Below, in pieces: positions 1 to 8,935 of a stretch of DNA of 49,841 bases. Position numbers and translations under genes: made by a program. The notes beneath the pieces are model-generated. The model worked only from the letters and a program-made list of their open reading frames with translations. It had not been told where the DNA came from and made no database searches. The first letter of the stretch is position 1. Every line of letters begins with the position of its first letter. Origin of the DNA: Bacteroidota bacterium (lineage in GTDB: Bacteria > Bacteroidota > Bacteroidia > Cytophagales > Cyclobacteriaceae); assembly GCA_018267195.1 (NCBI GenBank), contig JAFDYY010000023.1, positions 1 through 49,841 of the forward strand, read 5' to 3'.

Positions 1-2
1 CC

Positions 3-2126
3 CCCATGTTGCACGACTATATACTGGCCAACAATAAGCAAGTGGAGGAGGCTTGCCGGTTTTCTAAAATGAAATTGCTGCTCAGCCACGAAGAGAAGGC
101 TTTTTATAAACAGGGAATAAGTGCTGATCCTTCTTTTTTTAAGATGTTCACCTTCCCACTCATCGAAGGAGACTTGAGTCAGTTTGTAGGCCCCGATAAA
201 ATTGTGTTAACGGCCAGCACCGCGCAAACCTATTTTGGATCGGAAAAAGCGTTAGGAAAAACGATGAAGATTTCATCGCGCGATCTTACGGTAGTGGGCG
301 TTATGCAGGATGTTCCCACTAACTCAACTTTAAAATTTGATTTCGTATTTACGATCGAAACATCTAAACAATTGGGCTGGGTTAATCTGGATGTATGGAA
401 TTGGAGCACCCACCACCTTTGGATCAAACTAAAACCCAATGAATCACTTTCTGTTTTTGAGGCTACTCTCAAAAGCCTGCTCCAAAAAAATATAAAAGAC
501 AGTAAAGATGAACTACACTTGCAGCCTTTAGCCCGTATCCATCTATATTCCAACGGCATAGACTATGATGCACCAGAGTGGCATGGCAATATTGAATATG
601 TGTATAGCTTTTCTACCGTAGCTGTTTTTATTATACTTATTGCCTGCATCAATTATACCAATTTGGCCACCGCCCGTTCGCTGAAACGGGCCAAAGAAGC
701 AGGCGTAAGAAAAGTTTCCGGTGCTTCCCCTGCACAGTTAATGATTCAGTTTTTTTCCGAGTCATTAATATATGCCCTCCTGGCCGGAATTTTGGCTACG
801 GGTTTGGCTTGGCTGCTTTGGCCTACTTTTCAAAATCTAACGGGCAAACCCATCTCTTTTAATGGAGATGTAAGATGGATGGGCCTTATTATTGTTGCGG
901 TTGTCTTATTGTGTGGAATATTGGCAGGGATTTATCCGGCTCTTTATTTGTCGAGATTAAAGCCAACTGTTGTTTTTAAAAATGCGGCAAAGACGGGTAA
1001 CCGTGTGATCACATTCAGAAGGGTATTGGTGGTGGTGCAGTTTACGCTGAGCTTGTCGTTTGTGGCGGGCACGCTGATCATGTATCATCAGTTACAATTC
1101 ATCCAAAACCGGGATATCGGGTTTAACCGAAATAATATTATAGTGTTCCGTATCCCGGGTAAATTACAAGCCCGTTACGCGGAATTGAAAAGCGAAATAA
1201 AAAAACTGGCGGGGGTAGAAAATATAACCATCGTCAGTCAAAACATGTCAGCCGTATCGGATGCGGTTAGCAAAGTGAAGTGGGAGGGAAAACCTGATCA
1301 ATTAAATTTTGATTTTCATGTTATTGCCACCGATCATGATTTTGTTAAAACATTTGACGTACAGATTCTGCAGGGAAGAGATTATTCTGTTGAAATTGCT
1401 TCCGATTCAACCGCCTATATGTTAAACGAAGAGGCGGTTACTCGAATGGGGATAAAAAACCCGGTGGATAAAACCTATGAGATAGAAGGTTACAAGCCCG
1501 GAAAAATAATTGGGATTATAAAAGATTTTAATTTTGAATCGGCACAAAAAAAAATCGAACCGCTTGTGATTTTTATAAGCCTGATTGATGCATATGATGT
1601 TTCTGTTCGGCTTCGCCCGGGTGATATAAAAAATGCTACGGATGCTATCGCTTCCGTTTGGAAAAGATTTGCCCCCGAGCGCCCTTTTGAGTTTTCTTTT
1701 TTAAATGAAGACCTCAATAAACTCTATCTAACCGAACATCGTACGGGCCAGTTGTTTGCTTGCCTGGCTATCCTTTCCATATTTGTTTCATGTCTTGGCC
1801 TATTGGGCATTGTAATGTTCACCACCGAACAACGAATGAAAGAAGTGGCAGTAAGAAAGGTAATGGGCGCTTCGGTTACTTCTGTTTTTTTTCATATTTC
1901 AAAAGAGTTTTTCATTCTTATTTTAACCGCCAATGTTATAGCACTGCCGCTGGCAGCTTATCTTATGAATAAGTGGTTGCTAAAATTTGCTTTTGCAGAT
2001 AAAGTACCTGTACTAATATACATCGGCACTTTGCTTATTTCGTTTCTCGTTACGCTGATAACCATTGGTTTTTTTGCACTAAAATCCGCTCAGGCAAACC
2101 CGGTAGTGGCTCTCAAGACAGAATAA
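3..2126 (+). CDS. FtsX/MacB-type ABC transporter permease (5' partial)
   Basis: The reading frame is open to the left edge, so the true start and first membrane helix lie outside the window; the first ATG seen is at position 6. About 706 residues remain of a family usually near 800. The order is a periplasmic MacB_PCD-like domain, a block of three helices (from about residue 200, 'CINYTNLATARS', the usual FtsX start), a second periplasmic domain, and a C-terminal FtsX block ('EQRMKEVAVRKVMGAS'). This duplicated FtsX layout is common in Bacteroidota, where such permeases pair with a separate MacB-like ATPase for lipoprotein, peptide or drug export. The ATPase is not in view. The substrate cannot be predicted. 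Confidence 0.9.
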   Translation, partial: PMLHDYILANNKQVEEACRFSKMKLLLSHEEKAFYKQGISADPSFFKMFTFPLIEGDLSQFVGPDKIVLTASTAQTYFGSEKALGKTMKISSRDLTVVGVMQDVPTNSTLKFDFVFTIETSKQLGWVNLDVWNWSTHHLWIKLKPNESLSVFEATLKSLLQKNIKDSKDELHLQPLARIHLYSNGIDYDAPEWHGNIEYVYSFSTVAVFIILIACINYTNLATARSLKRAKEAGVRKVSGASPAQLMIQFFSESLIYALLAGILATGLAWLLWPTFQNLTGKPISFNGDVRWMGLIIVAVVLLCGILAGIYPALYLSRLKPTVVFKNAAKTGNRVITFRRVLVVVQFTLSLSFVAGTLIMYHQLQFIQNRDIGFNRNNIIVFRIPGKLQARYAELKSEIKKLAGVENITIVSQNMSAVSDAVSKVKWEGKPDQLNFDFHVIATDHDFVKTFDVQILQGRDYSVEIASDSTAYMLNEEAVTRMGIKNPVDKTYEIEGYKPGKIIGIIKDFNFESAQKKIEPLVIFISLIDAYDVSVRLRPGDIKNATDAIASVWKRFAPERPFEFSFLNEDLNKLYLTEHRTGQLFACLAILSIFVSCLGLLGIVMFTTEQRMKEVAVRKVMGASVTSVFFHISKEFFILILTANVIALPLAAYLMNKWLLKFAFADKVPVLIYIGTLLISFLVTLITIGFFALKSAQANPVVALKTE

Positions 2127-2233
2127 GACACCAACCGAAATTTTTTCCTTTAGCGCATCGTATTGGCCACTCCTGTAACTCGTTTTGCCGGCAGGGCAAA
2201 ATCATCTACTTTGCCAGCGATAATTTTTATTTT

Positions 2234-3937
2234 ATGATCCAACGAATTGATAACCGATTTGCCGGAATATTTTTTTTGGTAATCGGGTTGTTTACCCTGT
2301 ATGGAGTATCGGCACAAGATGAAAAACCCATAGCTCCGGTGGGCCGGAGTTATGCACTTACCCACGTAAACATCATTCCATCGCCCGGCAAAAAAATTGA
2401 AAAGGGAACCGTGGTGATGAAAGATGGATTAATTACGGCCGTGGGTACAAATGTTTCCATCCCGTCAGATGCCATCATCATCAAAGCGGATTCAATGTAT
2501 GTATATGCCGGTTTTATTGATGGCCTCTCGCGCACCGGAGTAACCAAACCGAAAGACGAGCCAGGCCAGCAACGGCCGAAAGACCCGGGCAACCCACCGG
2601 CCGAGCGGGCCGGTATCACTCCACAAAACGATGTACGCAATTGGCTAAATCCATCTGAAAAATCAGTTGAAGAATTGAGAAACCTTGGGTTTACGGTTTC
2701 GCAGGTAGTGCCTTACGGCCATTTTCTGCCGGGCACCTCGGCCGTAATTCTCCTGAGCGGCAAATCATCAGATGATATGGTGTTGGTGGATCAATCAGGA
2801 TTGTATTCCGAACTAACCGGAGCTCAATTTATTTACCCCAACACCGTCATGGCAGTTATGGCCAAGTGGCGCGACTTGTACCGCAATGCCATGCTTACCA
2901 AAAATTATCAGGCGATGTATGTCACTAACCGCAATGCCTTGCTAAGGCCGCAAAACGACCGCGTGCTGGAAGCATTTTATCCCGTGATCGATCAAAAAAC
3001 CCCCGTGGTATTTAAAGCCGAAGGCGTGTTGGAAGTGCAGCGTGTATTAACCTTAAAACGCGATCTGGGTTTCTCGCTAACGATCGGTGACTTAAGGGAA
3101 GGATTTTTGGTTTTGGATAAAATAAAATCGTCTGGGGCTAAATTATTTCTGTCGCTGGATTTACCGGACGAAATGAAGAAAGACGACAAAAAACCAAAAG
3201 ACAAAAAAGATTCGATAAAAACCGGAACCAAACCCAAGACTGCCCTCGATCTTGAAAAGGAAGGCCTTGAGAAAAGAAAGAAAGAATCCATAGCCAGGCT
3301 CACCGCTCAGGCGGCTGAGTTTAGCAAAGCCGGAATAACTTTCGGGTTTTCTGCGCTAACCGCTAAAACCAAAGACATACCGTCTAACTTGCGCAGGATG
3401 ATTGCTGCCGGGCTTACGGAAGAGGCCGCACTCACTGCACTAACCACCGCCCCGGCAAAACTGCTCGGGCTGGACGACCGGCTGGGAACTATTGAAAACG
3501 GAAAAATCGCAAACCTTGTAGTGAGCGATAAACCCTACTTTAACGAGAAAGCAAAAGTGCGCTATGTTTTTGTGGACGGTAATTTATATCAGTTAGAGTC
3601 TAAAGCCCCGGCTAAGCCCGATAGCAAAACCGTAGCCAAAGGAAGCTGGAGCTATACTACCGAAACACCCAACGGCAGCAATAATGGCAAACTGACCATC
3701 AAAGACGATAACGGAAATCTTTCCGGCACCATCCTTAATTCGATGGGCAAGGAAACCGAACTGAAAGAGGTACAACTGAGCGGAAGCACACTCTCTTTCA
3801 CTTTTGAATTTAGTATGGGAGGCAACACTCAAAAGGTGGAGGTCTCAGTAAAAATTGATGGCGATACATTTGAAGGCACCCTTTCGCCCGGCAAATTTGG
3901 AAACTTCCCCATGAAAGGAACCCGCGACCCTAAATAA
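2234..3937 (+). CDS. Amidohydrolase-family exported protein lacking the metal site, with C-terminal beta domain
   Basis: A 567-residue protein with an N-terminal signal sequence (residues about 8-27, cleavage after 'GVSA'). Residues 39-100 and 365-450 match the two halves of the amidohydrolase composite domain ('MKDGLITAVG', 'GTIENGKIANLVV'). Where active members have the HxH metal motif it reads 'GFIDGLSRTG', and no later histidine or aspartate ligands are evident, so it looks like a pseudoenzyme. Residues about 312-352 form a Lys/Asp/Glu-rich linker. Residues 465-567 look like a beta-rich lipocalin-like tail. It is first in a three-gene run (15 and 2 nt gaps), which suggests a complex or shared role with the intact middle enzyme. 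Exact function unknown. Confidence 0.82.
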   Translation: MIQRIDNRFAGIFFLVIGLFTLYGVSAQDEKPIAPVGRSYALTHVNIIPSPGKKIEKGTVVMKDGLITAVGTNVSIPSDAIIIKADSMYVYAGFIDGLSRTGVTKPKDEPGQQRPKDPGNPPAERAGITPQNDVRNWLNPSEKSVEELRNLGFTVSQVVPYGHFLPGTSAVILLSGKSSDDMVLVDQSGLYSELTGAQFIYPNTVMAVMAKWRDLYRNAMLTKNYQAMYVTNRNALLRPQNDRVLEAFYPVIDQKTPVVFKAEGVLEVQRVLTLKRDLGFSLTIGDLREGFLVLDKIKSSGAKLFLSLDLPDEMKKDDKKPKDKKDSIKTGTKPKTALDLEKEGLEKRKKESIARLTAQAAEFSKAGITFGFSALTAKTKDIPSNLRRMIAAGLTEEAALTALTTAPAKLLGLDDRLGTIENGKIANLVVSDKPYFNEKAKVRYVFVDGNLYQLESKAPAKPDSKTVAKGSWSYTTETPNGSNNGKLTIKDDNGNLSGTILNSMGKETELKEVQLSGSTLSFTFEFSMGGNTQKVEVSVKIDGDTFEGTLSPGKFGNFPMKGTRDPK

Positions 3938-3952
3938 AAAATTGAATTAGCT

Positions 3953-5308
3953 ATGAAAAAGATACTGTTAATACTCATCTGTTTCTTTAGTCTGAGCGCA
4001 CAAGCTCAAGACAAAGGAAGTATGCTGATAAAAAACGGCACCGTGCTTACCGTTACCAAAGGAACATTACCGGAAACCGATGTGCTGATAAAAGACGGCA
4101 AGATTGCCCAGATCGCAAAAAATATTCCGGCTCCGCAAGGCGTAAAGGTAATTGATGCCAAAGGGTTATTTGTTATGCCCGGCATTATAGACCCGCACTC
4201 GCACATTGCGTTAGACGCCATCAATGAAATGACCAGCCCGGTAACGGCCGAGGTAGCCGAAAGCGATGTGGTAAACCCGCTGCAGATTAATATTTACCAT
4301 GCGCTGGCCGGGGGAGTAACCACCATTCATGCCCTGCATGGCTCGGCCAATGCCATCGGGGGGCAATGCGTAACATTGAAGTTGCGCTACGGCACGTTTA
4401 GCTTAGACGCCATGCGGATGGAGGGCGCCCCGCGCACCATTAAATTTGCACTGGGCGAAAACCCAACGCGGGTGCACGGGGGCGGAAGCAATATTGTGCC
4501 GCGTACCCGGATGGGGGTGGAGTTTGTTATACGCAAATCGTTTTCCGATGCTAAAAAATATATGGAAGACTGGGATGCCTACAATAAAAATAAATCGGTG
4601 AAAGGATTCCGTGGAGCCCCGCCAGCCTACAATTTACGGCTCGAAACGTTAGCCGAAATCCTCAAAGGAAATATCCTCATCCACTGCCACAGCTACCGGG
4701 CCGATGAAATTATGATGTTGCTGAATGTGTGCAAAGATTTTGGTATTAAAAAAATTACATTCCAACATGCCAACGAAGGATTTAAAGTAGCTCCGGAGTT
4801 AGCCGCTTACGGTGCCATGGCTTCCGTGTTTTCTGATTGGTGGGCTTATAAATTTGAAGTGTACTATTCATCGGCCTACAATGCAGCGATCTTAACAAAA
4901 AATGGTGTGGTTACCTCCGTTAATTCAGACGATCCCGAAATGATGCGCCACTTGTATTTGGAAGCCGGCAAAACTCAGAAGTACGGGGCACTTACAGATG
5001 ATGAAGCCCTCGCCCTCATTACCATTAACCCGGCCAAACAGATGGGCATAGACGCGCGCACCGGCTCGCTGGAAGTGGGTAAGGATGGCGATGTGGCAAT
5101 CTTTAAAAATCATCCGCTATCTATTTACGGAGTGCCGCAGTTTACCATTGTAGATGGCATCGTACGGTTTGATAAAGCCAGTGATCCGGCCGACATGCGT
5201 TTGTGGGCAGACCCTAAACAAAACCTGGATGAGGCTACGTTCTATGAAAAAGGAACCGACCACTGTATGGATGGAACCGAATTTTTATTCACCAGCGATA
5301 AAAAATAA
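3953..5308 (+). CDS. Secreted amidohydrolase (imidazolonepropionase-like), metal site intact
   Basis: A 451-residue metal-dependent hydrolase with a signal peptide (residues 1-18, 'SLSAQAQ'). The amidohydrolase fold is clear: 'IKDGKIAQIAK', then the metal motif 'PGIIDPHSH' (His82, His84), further candidate ligands His244/His246 ('LIHCHS') and His272 ('FQHANEG'), and the catalytic Asp326/327 ('SVNSDDPE'). The C-terminal 'GSLEVGKDGDVAIF' closes the beta sandwich. Family members hydrolyse cyclic amides, dipeptides or imidazolone-like rings, and the substrate cannot be read from sequence. It sits between two related proteins without metal ligands, so it is probably the catalytic member of the trio, acting in the periplasm. 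Confidence 0.87.
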   Translation: MKKILLILICFFSLSAQAQDKGSMLIKNGTVLTVTKGTLPETDVLIKDGKIAQIAKNIPAPQGVKVIDAKGLFVMPGIIDPHSHIALDAINEMTSPVTAEVAESDVVNPLQINIYHALAGGVTTIHALHGSANAIGGQCVTLKLRYGTFSLDAMRMEGAPRTIKFALGENPTRVHGGGSNIVPRTRMGVEFVIRKSFSDAKKYMEDWDAYNKNKSVKGFRGAPPAYNLRLETLAEILKGNILIHCHSYRADEIMMLLNVCKDFGIKKITFQHANEGFKVAPELAAYGAMASVFSDWWAYKFEVYYSSAYNAAILTKNGVVTSVNSDDPEMMRHLYLEAGKTQKYGALTDDEALALITINPAKQMGIDARTGSLEVGKDGDVAIFKNHPLSIYGVPQFTIVDGIVRFDKASDPADMRLWADPKQNLDEATFYEKGTDHCMDGTEFLFTSDKK

Positions 5309-5310
5309 AT

Positions 5311-6621
5311 ATGAAAACAAATCAATTGATTTACGGATTAATAACCGCTGCCTTATGCGCTTTGGTGTTTCACCTCGATGCTCAAAACCCAAAAGGTAAA
5401 TTCGGCACATTTGCCCTTACCAACGCCACGGTAGAAACCGTAACAAAAGGAACGATTACCAACGGAACAGTCATTATCAGCCAGGGCAAGATTAGCGCGG
5501 TGGGGAGTGGCATTCCTGTTCCGGCTGGGGCCGAAGTAATAGACTGCAAAGGTCTGTTAGTTTATCCGGGCATGATTGACGGAGGCACCAATCTGGGCCT
5601 TTCTGAGATAGGCTCTGATCCGCGCACGCAAGATTTTAACGAGATCGGAGAAATGATTCCGCAGATGAATGCATTAACGGCCGTAAATCCCAATGCCGTA
5701 GCCATACCCATTACCCGCGTGAGTGGAGTAACCACCGTATTGGCCGCCCCGCAAGGCGATCTGTTTGCCGGCACGGCTGCACTCATTCATTTACAGGGGT
5801 ACACACCGGAACAAATGTATGCCGGGTTTCAAGGCGTGGTGCTCAACTTTCCCAACACCGGCCGCAGAGGTTTTTTCGACCGCAGAACAGATGAAGAAAT
5901 AAAAAAAGGAGCTGAGAATGCCCAAAAACGTATGAGCGAAATATGGGACCGAGCCGTACAGTATTCTAAAATTGATTCCGCCACCAAAGGCAAAGCCGGC
6001 TATTACCCCGAAATGCAAGCACTCTTGCCCGTGGTGCGTGGCGAGCGGCCCCTGCTCATCGAAGCCAATGCCGCAAAAGATATTCAGGCTGCGCTGAAGT
6101 GGGTGAAAGAAAAGAAAATTAAAAACGTAGTGCTGACGGGCGTAACGGAGGGCTGGCGCGTGGCAGAGGATATAGCCAAAGCCAAAATACCCGTTATTGT
6201 AGGGGGTGTTTTAAATTTACCTTCACGGGATTACGACCGGTATGATCAAGCCTATGCCAATGCAGGGCAACTGTTTAAAGCAGGTGTAAAAGTGGCGATT
6301 AGCTCAGGCGAAACCAATAATCAAAACTACCGAAACCTTCCTTACCATGCCGGGTTTGCCGTAGCGTATGGCATGGATAAAGCCGAAGCACTGAAAGCCA
6401 TTACGATTGTGCCGGCAGAAATTTTTGGAGTGGCCGACAAAACAGGTTCTATCGAACCCGGTAAAGATGCCAACTTATTTGTGTGCGATGGCGATCCGTT
6501 TGAACCTAAAACACAAATTAAACAAGTGTTCATTAACGGGTGGCAGATACCATTAGTAAGCCGGCAAACACAACTTTACGATGAGTTTTTAAAACGCGAA
6601 CCGGGCGTAAGCAAGAAGTGA
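5311..6621 (+). CDS. Amidohydrolase-family exported protein lacking the metal site
   Basis: A 436-residue protein starting 2 nt after the previous stop, with an N-terminal signal sequence ending near 'HLDAQ' (residue 25). The fold markers are present ('GTVIISQGKISAVG', 'GLLVYPGMID', 'GSIEPGKDANLFV'). The HxH motif is replaced by 'GGTNLG' (residues 91-96), and the usual His and Asp ligands of strands 5, 6 and 8 are not visible ('ISSGETNNQN' stands where the Asp is expected). It is probably non-catalytic or uses a different chemistry. A terminator follows 25 nt downstream and ends the amidohydrolase operon. Confidence 0.82.
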   Translation: MKTNQLIYGLITAALCALVFHLDAQNPKGKFGTFALTNATVETVTKGTITNGTVIISQGKISAVGSGIPVPAGAEVIDCKGLLVYPGMIDGGTNLGLSEIGSDPRTQDFNEIGEMIPQMNALTAVNPNAVAIPITRVSGVTTVLAAPQGDLFAGTAALIHLQGYTPEQMYAGFQGVVLNFPNTGRRGFFDRRTDEEIKKGAENAQKRMSEIWDRAVQYSKIDSATKGKAGYYPEMQALLPVVRGERPLLIEANAAKDIQAALKWVKEKKIKNVVLTGVTEGWRVAEDIAKAKIPVIVGGVLNLPSRDYDRYDQAYANAGQLFKAGVKVAISSGETNNQNYRNLPYHAGFAVAYGMDKAEALKAITIVPAEIFGVADKTGSIEPGKDANLFVCDGDPFEPKTQIKQVFINGWQIPLVSRQTQLYDEFLKREPGVSKK

Positions 6622-6645
6622 GAAAATAGATTGATCAGAAGATTT

Positions 6646-6671
6646 AGCCGCCAGCCAATGGCGGCTTTTTT
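6646..6671 (+). terminator. Rho-independent terminator of the amidohydrolase operon
   Basis: A perfect 8-bp stem, AGCCGCCA at 6646-6653 and TGGCGGCT at 6659-6666, with a 5-nt loop, runs directly into a T tract. It lies 25 nt after the stop codon of the third amidohydrolase gene. Confidence 0.85.
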
Positions 6672-6826
6672 ATTCCCAATCCTGCAATAGAAAATCGATT
6701 GGCATGATTGACGAATGAAAAACATCAACCTTCGTCAACCCTTTGGGCAGATGATCATCCCTAATGCATCATCTGGGTTTCTTTTTAGAAGCAACCGAAT
6801 CATCTTCCTAATCCGTACCTTGGGGT

Positions 6827-8137
6827 ATGATTCTGTTTGTTGACATGAACAGTTTTTTTGCCAGTTGCGAGCAGCAGGTAAACTATTGGCTGCGGGGCAG
6901 GCCGGTGGGCGTGTGCGTTTATACAGGCAAGTATGGGTGCATCATTGCGCCTTCCATTGAAGCCAAAAAAAGAGGCATTAAAACCGGTATGCGGCTAAAT
7001 GAGGCCGTGCAGATTTGCCCCGATATTGTGCCGCTGGAAACGCATCCTAACCGCTACCGCGAATACCATATCAAAATCATGAATGTGCTACAGCAGTACT
7101 CGGAAGATGTTATCCCTAAAAGTATTGACGAAGCCATTGTTGACCTTACTCACTATAAACTTATCTATAAAAACCTGAATGACTTAGAAAGATTAGCACA
7201 TCAAATAAAAAAAGATATTCGCGAAAAAGTGGGTGATTGGCTAATTTGTTCTATTGGTATTGCGCCCAATGCCTTTTTGGCCAAACTTGGATCCGATCTG
7301 CAAAAACCAGACGGGCTTACCGTTATAATGCCGGAAAATATTGATGCTATTCTGGCTAAGCTCCAACTCACCGATTTGCCCGGCATAGGACGGGGCATGG
7401 CCGACCGACTAATGAATGCGGGTATCTATACGCCCTTACAACTGAGACACACCAAACCCGATTTTGTGCGGGCTGCCTGTAAAAGTATCGTAGGCTTTTA
7501 CTGGTATCAGCGCCTCAATTTTCAGGAAGTGGAAGTGGATACTGCGAACGATGGATATAAAAGCATGCAGGCGATGCGACAGATTTCAACCGAAAAAAGA
7601 AAGTCGGTTGAGAATTTACATCAACTGCTCATTTCGCTCTGTATGACATTGGAAAAACGCATGGTGCGCAACGGGGTATTCTGCCGCGATCTCGGTTTTT
7701 ATACTTCGTACGAAGAACGTACCTGGAAAGACCATGTTCAGTTGCAAAAACCGGTGCAGGATGGAATGGAGTTGGTAAACATCATAAAGGCACGGATGAA
7801 AAAATTTGAAGAGAAAAACCATTGCGGCCCTATTATCAATACCGGAGTAAAAGCTATGTGTGTATATGTAAGCCGTTTTGTTTCTGCCGATGCGCTTCAA
7901 TATCATTTGTTTGAAAATAATATTACCAAAGACAAACTGCGTAAAATTATTTACGATGTAAAAAACAAATACGGCCTCGATAAAATTATGAAAGCAGCCG
8001 AACTGAGCAATACCCCGGCCATGCGCGATGCCATCGGCTTTGGTTCCGTAAAAGATTTGCATGGCGATAAATCAGTGGCCGAACAGATGGAAGAATTGGG
8101 AATGGATTCTTCCAAAATTGATTTGAGTAATTTTTAA
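6827..8137 (+). CDS. dinB: Y-family DNA polymerase (DinB/Pol IV-like)
   Basis: A 436-residue translesion DNA polymerase. The palm carboxylates are visible: Asp6 in 'FVDMNSFF' and Asp101-Glu102 in 'SIDEA'. Phe11 occupies the steric-gate position that excludes ribonucleotides. A helix-hairpin-helix-like thumb segment follows ('LTDLPGIGRGMADRL'), then the little-finger domain. It is about 85 residues longer than E. coli DinB, and the C-terminal tail (from about residue 350) contains a predicted helical extension seen in Bacteroidota relatives. The gene is preceded by a -7-like element almost touching the ATG. It ends convergently with kdsB, sharing 4 nt. Confidence 0.9.
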   Translation: MILFVDMNSFFASCEQQVNYWLRGRPVGVCVYTGKYGCIIAPSIEAKKRGIKTGMRLNEAVQICPDIVPLETHPNRYREYHIKIMNVLQQYSEDVIPKSIDEAIVDLTHYKLIYKNLNDLERLAHQIKKDIREKVGDWLICSIGIAPNAFLAKLGSDLQKPDGLTVIMPENIDAILAKLQLTDLPGIGRGMADRLMNAGIYTPLQLRHTKPDFVRAACKSIVGFYWYQRLNFQEVEVDTANDGYKSMQAMRQISTEKRKSVENLHQLLISLCMTLEKRMVRNGVFCRDLGFYTSYEERTWKDHVQLQKPVQDGMELVNIIKARMKKFEEKNHCGPIINTGVKAMCVYVSRFVSADALQYHLFENNITKDKLRKIIYDVKNKYGLDKIMKAAELSNTPAMRDAIGFGSVKDLHGDKSVAEQMEELGMDSSKIDLSNF

Positions 8138-8883
8138 GCCATCGCTTTCAGAATTTTCAACGCCTTTTCCAAATCTTCGGGCGTGTCGATGCAAATACTT
8201 TCTTCCATTTCGGTTTCTACGGTTTTTATTTTAAACCCGTTTTCCAGCCAGCGCAGTTGCTCTAATGATTCGGCTTTTTCCAAAAGCGAAGGAGAAAGTT
8301 TGGTTATTTTTTCTAAAATATCGGCCCGGTAGGCATACAGCCCTACGTGCCGGTAAAAAGCAGATTGGCTTAACCAATCTTTTGGCTCTGCTTTTTGAAC
8401 AAAGGGAATAGGCGAGCGGCTGAAATAAATAGCTTCGCCTGAAGTATTGATTACCACTTTTGCCTCTCCGGGAGAATTTAATTGTTCGAGTGTAGCTATT
8501 TTTTGAATGAGGGTAGCCAACTCTGTTTCAGCACTTAATGAGGAACCAAGCAAATCGATTTGATGCGGATCGATAAACGGTTCATCGCCCTGAATATTAA
8601 TAACGAAATCAAATTTTTCATTTTGATTTTTGAGCGCCTCAAAACACCGATCGGTGCCACTGGGGTGTTCGCTTGCCGTTAGGCAGGCGTTTCCACCAAA
8701 CGAAATTACGTGATCATAAATTCGTGCATCATCGGTGGCCACCACCACCCGATTCAATAGTTTTGATTTTTTCACTTGATGATACACCCGCTCAATCATG
8801 GTTTGCCCGAGCATATCAGCCAAAGGCTTGCCCGGAAAACGAGAGGAAGCGTAGCGGGCGGGAATGATGCCGAGTATTTTCAT
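8134..8883 (-). CDS. kdsB: 3-deoxy-manno-octulosonate cytidylyltransferase
   Basis: CMP-Kdo synthetase activates Kdo for lipid A/LPS inner-core assembly in the cytosol. The 249-residue protein begins with the family signature 'GIIPARYASSRFPGKPL' and carries 'QGDEPF', a Mg-CTP binding segment. I place the start at the ATG at 8883 because it gives the usual MKILGIIPARY N-terminus; an in-frame TTG at 8892 would add only three residues. The length fits the family (about 245-255). The stop overlaps the dinB stop on the opposite strand by 4 nt. The gene indicates a Gram-negative, Kdo-containing outer membrane. Confidence 0.95.
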   Translation of the reverse strand: MKILGIIPARYASSRFPGKPLADMLGQTMIERVYHQVKKSKLLNRVVVATDDARIYDHVISFGGNACLTASEHPSGTDRCFEALKNQNEKFDFVINIQGDEPFIDPHQIDLLGSSLSAETELATLIQKIATLEQLNSPGEAKVVINTSGEAIYFSRSPIPFVQKAEPKDWLSQSAFYRHVGLYAYRADILEKITKLSPSLLEKAESLEQLRWLENGFKIKTVETEMEESICIDTPEDLEKALKILKAMA

Positions 8884-8935
8884 GGAGTGCAAATTACGAA
8901 TCGAAATTTGATTTTATTGAATAACGAGTTAATGA

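Noticed and set aside
2183..2201. TTTTGCC/GGCAAAA hairpin before the first amidohydrolase gene
   Set aside because: Only 7 bp, AT-rich, no T tract and no link to a known leader element.
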